Of a DNA stretch of 64,000 nucleotides, positions 41,038-52,205 are shown in pieces; within the stretch, counting starts at the first letter, position 1, and each line of letters starts with the position of its first letter. The position numbers and the translations under genes were made by a program. The DNA comes from Romanomermis culicivorax. Its lineage: Eukaryota; Nematoda; Enoplea; Mermithida; Mermithidae. The notes under the pieces were generated by a model. That model was not told where the DNA came from. It ran no database searches and saw only the letters and a list, made by a program, of their open reading frames with translations. The DNA is taken from contig CAWUHX010000173.1 in NCBI GenBank assembly GCA_963922205.1, forward strand, positions 434,001 to 498,000, in the 5' to 3' direction.

Positions 41038-42462
41038 CAGTGTTGCCAGATGCGGCTATTTCCCGCCATTTTCGCGGTTTCCAGACCTCTCTGGCGGTTT
41101 TTGCGGCGGGCTGACTGTTTGGAGGTTTTTTTCGTGGTTTTTATTGGCACATCAGGCCAAAAAATTTGTGTCAATGGCACAATGCTTGGAATTTTTCCAA
41201 CATATGGAAATTGAAGACATCATTCTAGACTGTGATTTTAGAACTTCTATTCATGAATTCACGAATATCCATTGGAGAGATTTATTTTCCAGCGTTTTAG
41301 AGCATAAAAACTGAAAAGTTTTTCCGGCGCAGCCCCGGAATGGGAAACAAATTATATTTCATCAGTCGGATTTTAATTTCTTTCCCAACGTTGTGAAGGT
41401 TCAATTTCCAGCGTTTTAGGAAGTGAAAATCCAAAAAATTTTCTGGCGCTGCGCGCCGGAACTAAAATAAAATAAAATTGGATAATCCTAATTAGAACCA
41501 CAGAAATATTAATAAAGGATAAATTCATGACAACTCTGTCGTTAAAATGCTTTCTCTGCTCTTGTAGAACACCAATATATTCTTCATCAGCTCATTTTGA
41601 CTAATATAATCAGAATTTTCTCAATTTTTTGCAGGTTTCTGAATCCAAAAGCATCAAAATGCTTGAGATATGCTCCTAAAATGCATAAAAAAGCATCCGT
41701 GGGCACCTTATAAACGTTTTTAAAAATGTGGAAAATTTTTGGAAAACGAGGAAAAAAATTTTGGGTCCGTTTCTCATGTGGAAAAAATCTTCGAGGAAAA
41801 AAAACGGTGAATCAAACACAAAATAAGTAAGAATTTCAGTTTCAAATCCGAATCTGACAGGATTAACAGAATATTCAGACTTTCTTTTCATTCATCCGTC
41901 ATTGACACCTATAAAGTTTGCCGCAACGATACTAATACACTGTTCGAGGAGAAATCGTTCGCGTTCGCGTCAAATGCGAATAGGAAATATTATATTCATT
42001 GACTCGGCGCAAAGCGCCAAAATTTTTTTTACATTTTCAGCCCCTAAAATGTCTAAAAATCAAGGAAAGTTGATGTTTGACCAGCCGAAATTTTTTTGGG
42101 CCAATCGGCACAAGCGCCCAAAATTTTTTTGTGCCATTCCAATTGTTTTGTGCAAAAAGCCATGTTTTGGCACAAAAAAAACCTGGTTGGCGGGCATTAG
42201 GTTTTTGGGTTGAATGGTTTTTTCCGGTTAGACATTTTTGGTTTTTTAAACTAAAAAATTCATTATTTCCATTTTGTTCTCAAAAATACACGTTTCTTAC
42301 TGATTTAACAATCAAATTGAGAGTTGAGCCAACTTTAGTAACTGCAATGCAGTCTTTTCTGACACTTCTTGTGCGGCGGTTTTTTGGCGGTTTTCACATT
42401 TCTTGCTGCGGTTTTTTTCAGGTCATTTCGCGGTTTTTCACTGAAATCATCTGGCAACACTG
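41038..42462. mobile_element. hAT-type non-autonomous element, CAGTGTTGCCAGATG ends
   Basis: The ends CAGTGTTGCCAGATG and CATCTGGCAACACTG are perfect 14-15 bp inverted repeats, except one base inside. CTAGTTAT flanks both sides (41030-41037 and 42463-42470), 8/8. Subterminal GCGGTTTTT motifs recur at both ends. The interior holds a reversed copy of the GTTTTTTGTGCC family (about 42003-42190) and hairpins at 41334 and 41453. No transposase was found. Confidence 0.9.
42003..42190 (-). mobile_element. fragment of the GTTTTTTGTGCC hAT-like family, inverted
   Basis: This is the reverse complement of 32243-32430: it shares CCCCTAAAATGTCTAAAAAT, GCCATGTTTTGGCACAAAAA and the GGCGC/GCGCC hairpin at 42006-42018. 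It ends with the family terminus (AAAAAACCTGG). Confidence 0.7.
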
Positions 42463-42589
42463 CTAGTTATTAGTAGTTGCGTTTGGCCATCTATGTTTCA
42501 CATGCTTTTGTACTGCAGTTCCGGCAGGTACTCACGAACGGACCATTCCAAAATCACAAAAAAATATCTGTCCGAAAAACTTTGCAATG

Positions 42590-42900
42590 TTTGAAAAAAC
42601 AAAAAATTATTAGGATTCTATGGAGCTTACTTGCAAAAAATTAAATTAATGAAATAAATAAATCAAAATGAAATAAGCAAATAAGATGAAATGAATAAAA
42701 TAATTAAGCAGTTAGGGCAGAACAAAACAAATAATAAAGAAATGAAAATTAAAATAATGTTATAAAAAGTAGGTAGAAAATAGAACAAAAGTACACGACC
42801 TGAAAAAAATAAACAAAAAGAACAAAAACAATGAATCAAGGAAAAAAGAAACAAAGAACGTGCATGTAGATATGTTAATAATAAACAAAGCAGAATAAAA
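42590..42900. repeat. low-complexity A-rich stretch
   Basis: Mostly short runs of A separated by single G, C or T, with AATAAAT and GAAATAA phrases recurring. The apparent reading frames on the minus strand (Phe/Leu/Ser-rich) are artefacts of the composition. Confidence 0.7.
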
Positions 42901-42986
42901 AGCTGTAATGTGAAAACACATGCTATAACGCCATAATGTCAGAAATCTGGTGATTGGTGCCAAAGTGTGTGACAACCAGGATTCAC

Positions 42987-43235
42987 TATAGTCTGTTTTT
43001 CTTGAAATGCTCCTAAATAATGAAAGTGGAAAGCAAGTAGTATTTCAGATTTTCACGATTTTCTGCTGAACAATATACCATATAGGACTCAAAACTTGTG
43101 AGCATACTGGCCTAACCTTTAACAATGTTTTGAGTGAAAAATTTTACAATAGGACCTCTATGTAAACAATTTTTACGACATTACTGATTTGTGTCACTTT
43201 TCTATTTGGAAGCATTTTATAAAAAATAGACTATA
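42987..43235. mobile_element. TIR element, TATAGT family, copy 2
   Basis: The left end TATAGTCTGTTTTTCTTGAA and the right end AAAAAATAGACTATA are inverted. It matches the element at 505-718 at both ends. No coding capacity. Confidence 0.65.
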
Positions 43236-43309
43236 GATCGAAAAAGAGGATCAAATAGGCCATGCGTCAGAATGTCTACCCCGCCCAATCTACATGTTTC
43301 TGTTCTAAA

Positions 43310-43540
43310 TATGAATTCTTTGAAAATTCGCAATTTTGAGAATCTGTTTTGAGACTTTGCTCTTTTGAGATGTCACTGTTTCGAGAATCGCTGTATTGAG
43401 ACTTCGCTATTGAGAGTTGCTGTTTTGAGAATTGCTGTATTGAGACTCCACTGTTTGAGAATCGCTGTGTTGAGACTTCACTGTATCCAGACATCGCTGT
43501 TTTGAGAACTGCTGTGTTGAGCATCACTATTTTGGGTTTC
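43310..43540. repeat. minisatellite, 15-16 bp TTGAGAnTCGCTGT units
   Basis: About 14 degenerate units alternating between TTTTGAGAATCGCTGT and ATTGAGACTTCGCTGT. It is the same family, in the other orientation, as the fragment at 40867-40955. Confidence 0.8.
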
Positions 43541-43728
43541 GCTGAATGTTATACTTAACTTCTTTTCTTATTTTTATTTCTTGAGACTCTGGATCTGGTG
43601 ATCCAACCAGAATAAGATTTGATTTTGAGTCCAAAAATGTTTTAGGCAGGAGTTTCAAGAAGTTCAGACCTTAATATTATGTTTTTACCCTAAAATATTA
43701 AGATCAGAAAAACGTTAATTTGTTAGCT

Positions 43729-43870
43729 GATCAAGTTACTTATTTGCCACGAGGATCAACAGCTACTGGTGGCATCAACTTGGAATTATGCTAATTTTAA
43801 TTTATTTGCTGATCAAGTTATTTATTTGCCACAAGGATCAACAGCTACTTGTGGCATCAACTTTGAATTA
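43729..43870. repeat. 79-bp tandem duplication at the start of LINE ORF1
   Basis: Two copies of a block starting GCTGATCAAGTTA and running through GATCAACAGCTACT to GAATTA, offset by 79 bases and about 90% alike. Each translates to ADQVxYLPxGSTATxGIN, so the duplicated block looks like coding sequence, yet 79 is not a multiple of three. Confidence 0.8.
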
Positions 43871-44205
43871 CGTCGATTTGAAAAATTATTATTGAATCGA
43901 ACGTTTGTTATATTGAATGGCTGACAACAGCCACATTTCGAGACAAGAGAGAAGCGAGATCAAGCCATTATGATGAAATATAATATATTCAACTTGAAAG
44001 TGGAAGTTATCAAGCCACGTCCAGCTCGAATAACAAAAATTCTAAATTAAGGACATTTATATGGTAATACTATACCGGAATATGTTAAACATGCTGAAGT
44101 AGAAAATTGGCTAACGATTAAATTCCCTGGCCTTAAATTGCAGATGATAATAATACAAAATTTTTGCCAATCAAAGATTGCAAATTGATCCATTCAAATG
44201 GTTGA

Positions 44206-45171
44206 GCTATTAAAATCGAGATTACACCAGAAATTAAAATCCCTGGTATTCTTTGGTTTCATGTTCAACCGATGATTGAACCTATTAAATTACAACTCTG
44301 GTTTTATGGCATGGAGACTTATTGCCGAAAATGTATGCAGCCAGGCCATATGTGGAAAGATTGCAGCGTTACTTATGAAAACCTTCCTAAACCACCAACA
44401 AACATCAAATCCTACACATCTGTTACTGTGACAACACAAGTACATAATCCAACACCTTCAGAGTGTTCATCAGTAGCAAGTGTAAACTCAGATTTATCAA
44501 TTTCAAAAATCAATGTCATAGAAAAACAAAACACATTGATGAATAATTACCCCGATCTATTTAATTTCGCATTAATGTCGAAAAAATGGGACTATATACC
44601 ATTTTATACCTACAAATGTATTTTGTCGAACCATGTCCCATGTAAATTTACTGTCCATGGTCAAACTTATAAGAGTACCGAACATTATTTATTTGCCTAA
44701 AAGGCCAGTGCAATGAATCTTCTAGAGAAAGAAAATCAAATTATAAATTGTGATAACGCAGCCATAGCGAAGTGACTTGGCCAACACTTTGATTGGAGCA
44801 ACCCGACAACACGTTGGGCTGAATTTGCTTCTAGGACATTGTATGAGGCAAATTGGTATAAATATTCCCAGTCAAAGCATTTACGTCCTGCCTTATTTAA
44901 TAGGCTCGATTACAAATTAGTCGAAACAAACCCATTTGATCCTTATTAGGGTATCAGTATACGAATGGAGGATCCTCATATTAAAAATGGCAATAATTGT
45001 GGAGCAAACAATTTCGGCAAAATTTTGATGAAGTTACAGGACAAGATGCGATCGAATGTTGATTTTCAAAAAGGAGCAGAGCCATCAACTCGTTTTTTGA
45101 ATGGGCAAGTTAAAAGGGGCCCAGAAGTTTTATCACCTGATGTAAATGATAGTAAGCGGCCTACAATCTAA
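44206..45171 (+). pseudogene. LINE ORF1: CCHC zinc knuckle plus NADAR domain
   Basis: From 44206 the frame reads WFHVQPMIEPIKLQLWFYGM, then the knuckle CRKCMQPGHMWKDC (near 44323-44364). A Thr/Ser/Pro linker follows, then a region from about 44580 with the NADAR (YbiA-like) pattern: FTVHGQTYKSTEHYLFA, a middle helix region with WAEFASRTLYEANWYKYS, LRPALFNRLDYKLVETNPFD, and NNFGKILMKLQDKM. Three stops in the same frame, at 44698, 44773 and 44947, are each one base from a sense codon; the last replaces the usual Trp of the family's WG motif. There is no frameshift over this 600-base stretch. NADAR proteins of bacteria and eukaryotes act on ADP-ribose-linked substrates; a role in a LINE is unknown. 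Confidence 0.83.
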
Positions 45172-45264
45172 GCATTCTGGTCAGAATTTTCTAACCCTGC
45201 ATTGATTTGAACTCTTTGACTTAGCTTTTTCATTTTTTTTCCAACAACTGCTAGGCAAGGGAAT

Positions 45265-45960
45265 ATGCTCAGAGTAGCAACTCTGAACTGTGCAGGGTTA
45301 TTGAGGAATGATTTGAAACTGAGCAAAATTTATGAGCAAACAAAAGATATAGATATTCTAGCTTTACAGGAAACACATTTTAAAACTAAAAAAGATTCAT
45401 TCCTCTTTAATTGTACTTTTGAGAAATATTTTGCTTCTGAACTTTCTTCTGCTGACACAAACTGTACTGGTATAGCTTTGTTAGTTAACCATACTTGTAG
45501 ACTAAAATTGAAGAGAAAAGTTTTTGAAATGGAGGGCAGGGTACTAGCATATCTTGCAGAACTGGAAAAGAAAAAGTTTTATATTATGGTAATCTATGCT
45601 CCTGCAAAAGAAGCTGACAGAGCAAATTTTTATGACAGTCTTTACAAAAAAATTAATGATTCCTTTAGGCATCACGATGAGGCAATCATCCTAGGTGACT
45701 TCAATTTTACAGAGTGTGGTTTTCTTGACAGAGATTCATTCAGATTCAAAGAAGAAAAAGGAAAAGAAGAGTTCGAGGCTGTGAAAAGTAAGCTGGGATT
45801 GTATGATATTTTTCGACTAAACCATCCAAAGCTGAAAATTTTTACACATATTTCCAATGCTCATAAGTCTGCTTCAAGAATTGATAGAATTTACACGACA
45901 AGAATTTTTGTCTGACTCTTTCAAGAACTACAGAGTATCTGATTTAGGAATAAGTGACCA
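45265..45960 (+). pseudogene. LINE ORF2, APE-type endonuclease
   Basis: The reading starts MLRVATLNCAGLL and shows the apurinic-endonuclease-like motifs in order: LALQETHFK, YAPA, ILGDFNFTE, SRIDRIY and, after a frame change near 45895, GISDHKLFMV. The catalytic Glu, Asp-Asn and Asp-His residues are therefore all present. It precedes the reverse transcriptase directly, as in L1 and Tx1 elements. Confidence 0.9.
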
Positions 45961-48787
45961 CAAGCTCTTTATGGTAACTATCAAATTAAATTTTTTGCTA
46001 GTTACATTTGGGCCTTCTTTTTGGAAAATGAATAGTAGTTATCTTAGTACAAAAGAAAATGGCATCATAAAAGAAGTTAGAAATTCTTTCGAGAAAAATT
46101 TTGAAGATCTTATGGACACTTCAGGCAAATCGTTAATTAATAAATGGGAAAGTTTCAAAGTAGACATAAAGCAAGATTTTATATATCTCAAAAAGAAAAT
46201 TGATAAGAAGAATTTTAGAATAAGGAAGAATTGTGAAAACAAAATGAATGAGATAAGAGAAAAACTGAAATGTAATAATCAGGATCTGGGATTAAGAAAA
46301 GAATATAGAGAAGTTAAGAATGAGTATAAAATAGTGATCAAGGGTCTAATTAATGAAAAGCTGAGTAGAACTCATTACCAAGACATTCTTGCTGATAGAT
46401 GTTCACTTGCAACTGCAAAAGTTTTGCAAAAAAAGTCTGCTGAGAATAGAATAATAACTTCATTCAAAACAGAGTGTGGTAATATATTAGACGATCAATT
46501 AGAAGTTTTAGAAGAGTATAGAAGACAATATGAGAAGCTTTTCAAAACAGTTAGCACAAGTAGAGAACACAAACAAATTTTCTTGGAAGGAAAATCGACC
46601 AAAATGGTTTCTGATGATCAAAACAAGTTACTCAGAGAAGAATTTTCAGAAGAAGAAATTAGAAAGGCAATTTTCTCATTCAAGAAAGGAAAATCTGGAA
46701 GTGATGGAATTCCTATTGAGTGTATCAAAAGTTTATTGATTCTTTGGTACCTATATTGAAGAAATTATTCTCTATTATATATGATTCAGGTAAAATGACT
46801 AATACGATGTATCATGGTATTTTATCTCAGATATATAAAGGAGAACATGATAAGTCTGAAAGAAGTAGTTGGTGACCAATAACAATGTTAAATGTTGATT
46901 ATAAAATTTTATCAAAAATCTTGGTTAATAGAATGAAAAGTATCATGCCTGACATTGTACATGAAAACCAGACATGTGCAGTAAAAGGAAGAAATATCAG
47001 AGATGGATTGTTGTCTATCTATAATTTGATTCATTATGAAAAGGAAACAGAAGAAAAAATCTTTAATTTTATCGGTAGATCACATGTCAGCTTTTGACAT
47101 TGTTGAATGAGACTATATCTTTGATACTCTAGTTTTCTTCAACATTGATCCAGAATTCATACAATGGATAAAAATAATTTATAATTTAGGGAAATTGCAA
47201 TCATCATTATTGGTCAATGGCTATGAAACTTTTCCACTTAATGTAAGCAGAGGAATAAGGCAAGGCTGCCCTTTATCACCTTTGATTTATGTGCTTGTAT
47301 CAGAGACAGTATGCAATCACATAAGGAAAAATAGTCTAATAAGAGGATTAAAAGTTCTAGGGAAAGAATTCAAGACAAATTGTTAGCTGATGATACAAAT
47401 TTTAGCTTGAAAGATTATGAATCAGTCAGAAAAATTTTTGATGTGTATGAAATGTTCAGAAAAGCCTCTGGGGCTACTTTGAAAAAAGAAAAGACTAAAA
47501 TTCTTTGAATTGGTGACATGAAAGAAAATATTCCACATGAATATAGAGACTTCCTTGTTGAAAAGATGAGAATCTATGGAATCTACTTCAATAAGCAGGG
47601 AGCTGAACAAGATGAAAATGTTAAAGCATTGAAAGAAGAAATCAGTGAATTTAAAGGGAACCTAGCATCAAGTACAATTTCATATTATGCCTGAGCTAAA
47701 ATTATTGATACATATTTTTTGTCTAAACTATGGTATTCAGCCTTGTTTTGTGATATAAGGATGGATTTTGTTAAATACATTGAAAAATTTGCTACAAAGT
47801 TTATCTGATCAAATAGATCTAATAGGAATCTAGTAGCAACTGAGAAGCTAAAATCACCCCCCCCCCAATGCAGGAGGTATAGGTATGGTTGATGTCATTT
47901 CAAAAATTGAAGCAATGAATTTGATGCTTCTGATAAAGATGGAAAAAGGAATCTTGATATTAGTTTTTTCTTTTCAGATAAAGTAAAAAGTAAGTCAAAA
48001 AGACAGTTGGCAAGAATGCAAGTCCCTGAGTTATATAAGAGGATCAGAACTGCAGAGATAGATACTAAGTTCCAGTTCCTAAATAATAATGTAGTTAAGT
48101 AGGAGGGAGATCTCTTCATTTGGATCATGTTTCTACAAAAGTATTTTATCTTATAATCCTAGACATAATTGTACAAAAGTGCCAACCAAAAATCACTGAA
48201 TATTGGGAACATAAAATTGGATTAACTAGGAAAACAATTCTAGAGTTATCAACTTGTAGTCCAGTTAAATTTTTAGATGGATATGGGAGAAACATTAGAT
48301 TTTCAATTATTCACAGGTTTCTGTTGACCAGATCAAAAATAAATCACTTGGATCCAAACTTCGATGCAAGTTGTAAGTTTTTTTACATGAAGGCAGATCT
48401 GAAAGGGAAGATGTTTATCATGTTTTTGCCCTCTGTCCTAGAATTACAGATTTTTGGATCAAAATTGTTATAGCCTCGAAGGGCATAGACAAGGATTTAA
48501 ATATGAATATTGAGAATTTCATTTTTGGTGTAAAGCCTAGGTATGCAAGTCATGAGAAAATTGCGGTGTTAAATCTGATCATTTGTACTTCTCAAAAAAG
48601 TGTTTGGCAGTCAAGAATGTTTTATGAAAAGACAAATGATTTGAAAGATCCATGGGAAATTTTTAGGAAAAATTTTCAAGTATTGATTATGAGGCAATCT
48701 GAAATTTTAGAAAACAAAACTTTTGAATCGTTTTTTCTGAAAAATAAAATTTGTAAGAAAAGCAGGTATAAGATAACACTAATTATG
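45961..48787 (+). pseudogene. LINE ORF2, reverse transcriptase and C-terminal region
   Basis: After a Lys/Glu-rich linker with likely coiled-coil character come the RT blocks: KKGKSGSDGIPIECIKSL, PITMLNVDYKILSKILVNRM (after a stop at 46873), NQTCAVKGRNIRDGL, VNGYETFPLNVSRGIRQGCP and LADDTNF, then ASGATLKKEKTKIL. The usual Tyr before the catalytic ADD is Leu here. The C-terminal part (FLDGYGRNIRFSIIHRFLL) matches the tail of the relative at 8013. Stops and frameshifts are scattered throughout. Confidence 0.88.
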
Positions 48788-48790
48788 TAG

Positions 48791-49969
48791 GCCACTTACT
48801 CCAAATATTGAATGTGTTTGTAATAATTTCTCTCTTTTTTCTCATTATTTAATCAGTTATGATTATCCTTTTACTACTTTCAGGATAAACTTTTTTTGCT
48901 AGTTTCCTAGCAAGTCGTTTTTGGTGTTTTCTTTTATGCATCTTTTGGTAAGTTTATTTCCTCCATTTAGAATTATGTTTTTTTTCAAATGAGTTCATTG
49001 TATAATTTAAATTTGTATTCAGAATCGTATGTTTCTGTTTTGAAGACACTTGGGTAACAAATTTGGCGAATATCCAATTTCAAAAGTTTTGGTGTTATAT
49101 AATATATGTAAAGTTTATGAAAAAAAACTTTTCTCACCTATAATCTCGTATTGTATTATTGATGTGTTCTCGTATCATGATAAATTGTTTTTCAAAAAAA
49201 AAATTAATATTATGACTTGCATGGGGCCGGGGCACGTATGCCTCTTCGGAAAAATTGGGAATGCTTGAAAAATAAATGACAATCGAAATATTCTAAATTG
49301 AGAAATCTTCGATTTCCCAATTTAAAATATTAAATAAGTGGTGATGAATAATTTGCGCGATGAGTTTTATTGGGAGAGAGACAACCAGAAGTGGAAAGTA
49401 TAAAAATGCATAATAATTTCACTGACTAAATTCCTGCACATGACACAATGACTAAAGTAATTGCCTCACCCAGTTTGAATTAAGGTGGCTTGGTGAGGAC
49501 ATGCTCATCTTTGGTTGTGAAGATTAAGAGAATTTAAAGTGACATTAAAATGGTTGTGGAAAACTGGAAAATGCCACTACAACACCCCTCTCCCCTTGCA
49601 GCAGATCACCTTAAGCGATCAAACTACAAGGGGTGTTAGAGTTGTTGTAGTGGGAGAATTTTCCTCTCCTCACTTGTGGATAAATGAGGACAAGATGTAA
49701 CAAGATCCAAAATGGCAAGAAGGGGAAACTTATAGATACTTACTTTGACTAGGCAATGTATGGCAATGCAAACCAGTTGTGTGAATTTGGTCATCACAAA
49801 GAAAAATGTGCACATAGAGCAAATTTTACAGGGCTGGGCCGAAAACTGTACAAAAGCTCTAAAAATGAAAGTTGAACAGGGCATCAAGATTATCGTTTTG
49901 AGCAGAGAAATTAAAACAGAACAAATGCAGAAGAACTAAAAATATCAACAGTTGTGATTAACTGCTGAT
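48791..49969. other. stretch between LINE and retroelement region
   Basis: AT-rich with no supported gene. An inverted repeat (CCACTACAACACCCCT at 49574 and its inverse at 49629-49653) may be an element end. Confidence 0.4.
49574..49653. repeat. inverted repeat CCACTACAACACCCCT
   Basis: The left arm at 49574-49589 is matched by AGGGGTGTTAGAGTTGTTGT followed by AGTGG at 49629-49653, with an extra short insertion in the right arm and a spacer of about 40 bases. It may mark a terminus of the retroelement-related sequence to the right. Confidence 0.55.
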
Positions 49970-51962
49970 CTAATGATGAGCAGTGTGGGAACTAGAATAT
50001 GGATGTGATTGGTGAAGTGGTTGAGTATCGTCAAGTAGAATGTTGGCATCATTTACAATGTGAGGGTAATCAGGAGGTGCAGAATTGTGGGGTAGTGGCA
50101 TATGAGGTAGATCAGAAACAGAAGGTACATAGAACTGGCTGAGGATACGGCGATCAATCTGGCGTTCAGCATGGGCATTGGCGCAAACTGCGGCCAACTT
50201 CCTTAGGTTGTCAGCATTAGTAATACCCACATTCTGTGGGTTTTGAAGAATATTCTTAATCATCTCAACAGAGAAGGTATAGGCAGTAGTGTAATGCATT
50301 GGATGTGACAATGATCGACAATTGTGCAAGAAGAGGGTGAGGGTATCTATTTGAACTGCAGAAGCTGCGCCATAAGCGGTAGCCCATATCAGTATCCAGT
50401 AGAGGATAGTCTTCAATAGGGTGTCAGGAATGGCATAATCAGTAATGCTAGTGACGTTGACATTGTAAGTGTCCCTAAACAGCGGATAAAAGATGAGGAC
50501 TGCTTTGTTAGCCTTTTGAGCAACTCCAGTCAGAAGTGTGATATCAAGGTGAGACAAAATGTCAAAAATTTGAGGGTCCGCCAACGTTTTAGGCTTGAAG
50601 AACCTTGCAGGCTTATCAGCTGGTGGGGCTGATGAAATAGCAGCTTGTGACATAGAAGCAGACATGGAAGGTACAGAAGTGGAAGTTGTTGCAGTAGCAG
50701 AAGCAGTTGAAGTTACGCTGGAAGAGGGAAGCTGAGTAGTCACACTAGTGGTGGTAGATGAGGTGGATTGCAATACTACTGGAGCTTGCAGAATAGGTGG
50801 AGGAGGTGGAGGAGGTTGAGCCACAGCTGCAGCGATTAGCTGGCGCTGTTGGTTGAACTGATCAGTAAGGGTCGGAAAAGAAGTAAGATATGCAGCTGGG
50901 GGTGCCTGATAGACGATGGTAGGCTGTGGTTAGGCATAAGCCGCTGGAGGAGGAGGAAGTTGAGCAGGAAATTGATACTGAGGAACAACAGTTGGTTGAT
51001 GTTGTTGCTGAATGTGAGGCTGGTAAGCAGGTGCAACAGCTGTGAGTAGCTGTTGGGGTATGCCAAAACCAGGTGGAAAAGAAATGGAAAATGGAGATGG
51101 AAGAGTTTCTATAGGAACTTTAGGAACAGATTTTTTTCTGTGGTTAAGACTTAACTACAGGTTTAGCAGAGGCCTGAGGTTGTGAAAAACACTGAGGGAT
51201 AAAATGAGAATCGTGAGGTTCATACTGTTGAGCAGGCATGGACTGAGGCTTAGTTGCAGGTTTAGTCCTTGAAGCCTTGGCACCTTTTTGAGCAGCAGGA
51301 GAAGACTTTGCAGTTGGTTTGTGAGATTTGCCAGATTTGTCCTGTGGCTCTATTTTCTGTTTCTTTAGTTGACTTTAGAGATAGTGAAGGAGATCCCTAA
51401 CAGGTTTACCAGATATTTCAAGGATATGGAAATTCCAGACAGTTTTGGTTTCTGCTTTGACCTGAGCTAAGGCCTCAGCAAGGTCTTCATGAGTGAGCAG
51501 AGGACCACAAATTGGTGTAACAGAAGTGGAAGTTGAAAGCTTTGCAACTAAAGTGGCTGCAGCAACCTGAGGTATATAAAAAGATTGCCCAGGTTTGGCT
51601 GGTGAAGATTGTTGAGTTGCAGAAGTGGAAGGTTGAAGCAAACTCGAGGTTGGTGGCCCAGCACTCACAGGTTAAGGTTGAGGGGGAGCAGGTGTTTGAG
51701 CAGCCAGGGAATCAAGAATATTAGTTTGAACCATTCCTGGCTGAACTGTGGTTAGATCAGTAGCAGTAGGTAATGAACCAAGAATAGATTCGTACAGAAA
51801 ATTGTAGTCTAGGGTTGGTAAGTGGCTAAGCTCTTGTCCACTGGGTGACACATTAGAGGGTGGTAGAGGCAGACCAGCCCATGGCATAATCTGAAAGGCT
51901 ATGCAGTACATACCTAGTTCAAGCGATACACATTCATCGAGGTCAATTGCAGACGTATTCAT
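49970..51962 (-). pseudogene. Pro/Ser/Thr-rich retroelement-associated reading frame, unknown function
   Basis: Read from 51962 downward, the sequence is open in long segments broken by single stops and at least one frame change. The first part has TLDYNFLYESILGSLPTATD and Ser/Thr/Pro/Gln linkers. The middle is Lys/Pro/Gln-rich (KSHKPTAKSSPAAQKGAKAS). The last part starts with PPPPPPP and Ser/Thr runs and ends in a compact domain of about 190 residues (KPARFFKPKTLADPQIFDIL, then CANAHAERQIDRRILSQFYV) up to a stop at 49970. I do not recognise the domain. Position 3' of a minus-strand pol suggests a gag-like or extra ORF of a retroelement, or a neighbouring element. A host gene is less likely given the stops. 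Confidence 0.5.
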
Positions 51963-52205
51963 TGGTACTAGAGGGGGCCGAACAGGTAGTGATGTGGAAT
52001 GTGGAGATTAGAGAATATGGCCAAGTTGTGGTGACAGAAGTTGAAACTTGAGGAGCGGCGACCTGTAGTTGAGTTGGTGGCTCAGATGGAATGGTGGTAG
52101 GTTCCGTAGCTCAAGTGACTGAAACTATAGGGGAACTTGAGACTCAGCTTGTGACTCAATCTGCAGTTCCTCAGTTTAATCAAGATTGATAGTGAGATTA
52201 GAGAG

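Larger units (their letters stand above)
43700..48790 (+). mobile_element. L1/Tx1-type LINE, near full length but decayed
   Basis: It has an ORF1 with a CCHC zinc knuckle and a NADAR domain (to 45171), then an ORF2 with APE-type endonuclease, reverse transcriptase and C-terminal region (45265-48787). ORF1 and ORF2 are about 95 bases apart. Many stops and a few frameshifts show it is inactive. A shorter relative lies at 7006-8573. The 5' limit is set by the first ORF1-like codons and the 3' limit by the last recognisable ORF2 residues; both are approximate. Confidence 0.85.

Noticed and set aside
42590-42975. Minus-strand frames rich in Phe, Leu and Ser resembling a membrane protein
   Set aside because: They come from an A-rich low-complexity stretch and lack codon bias or splice context.
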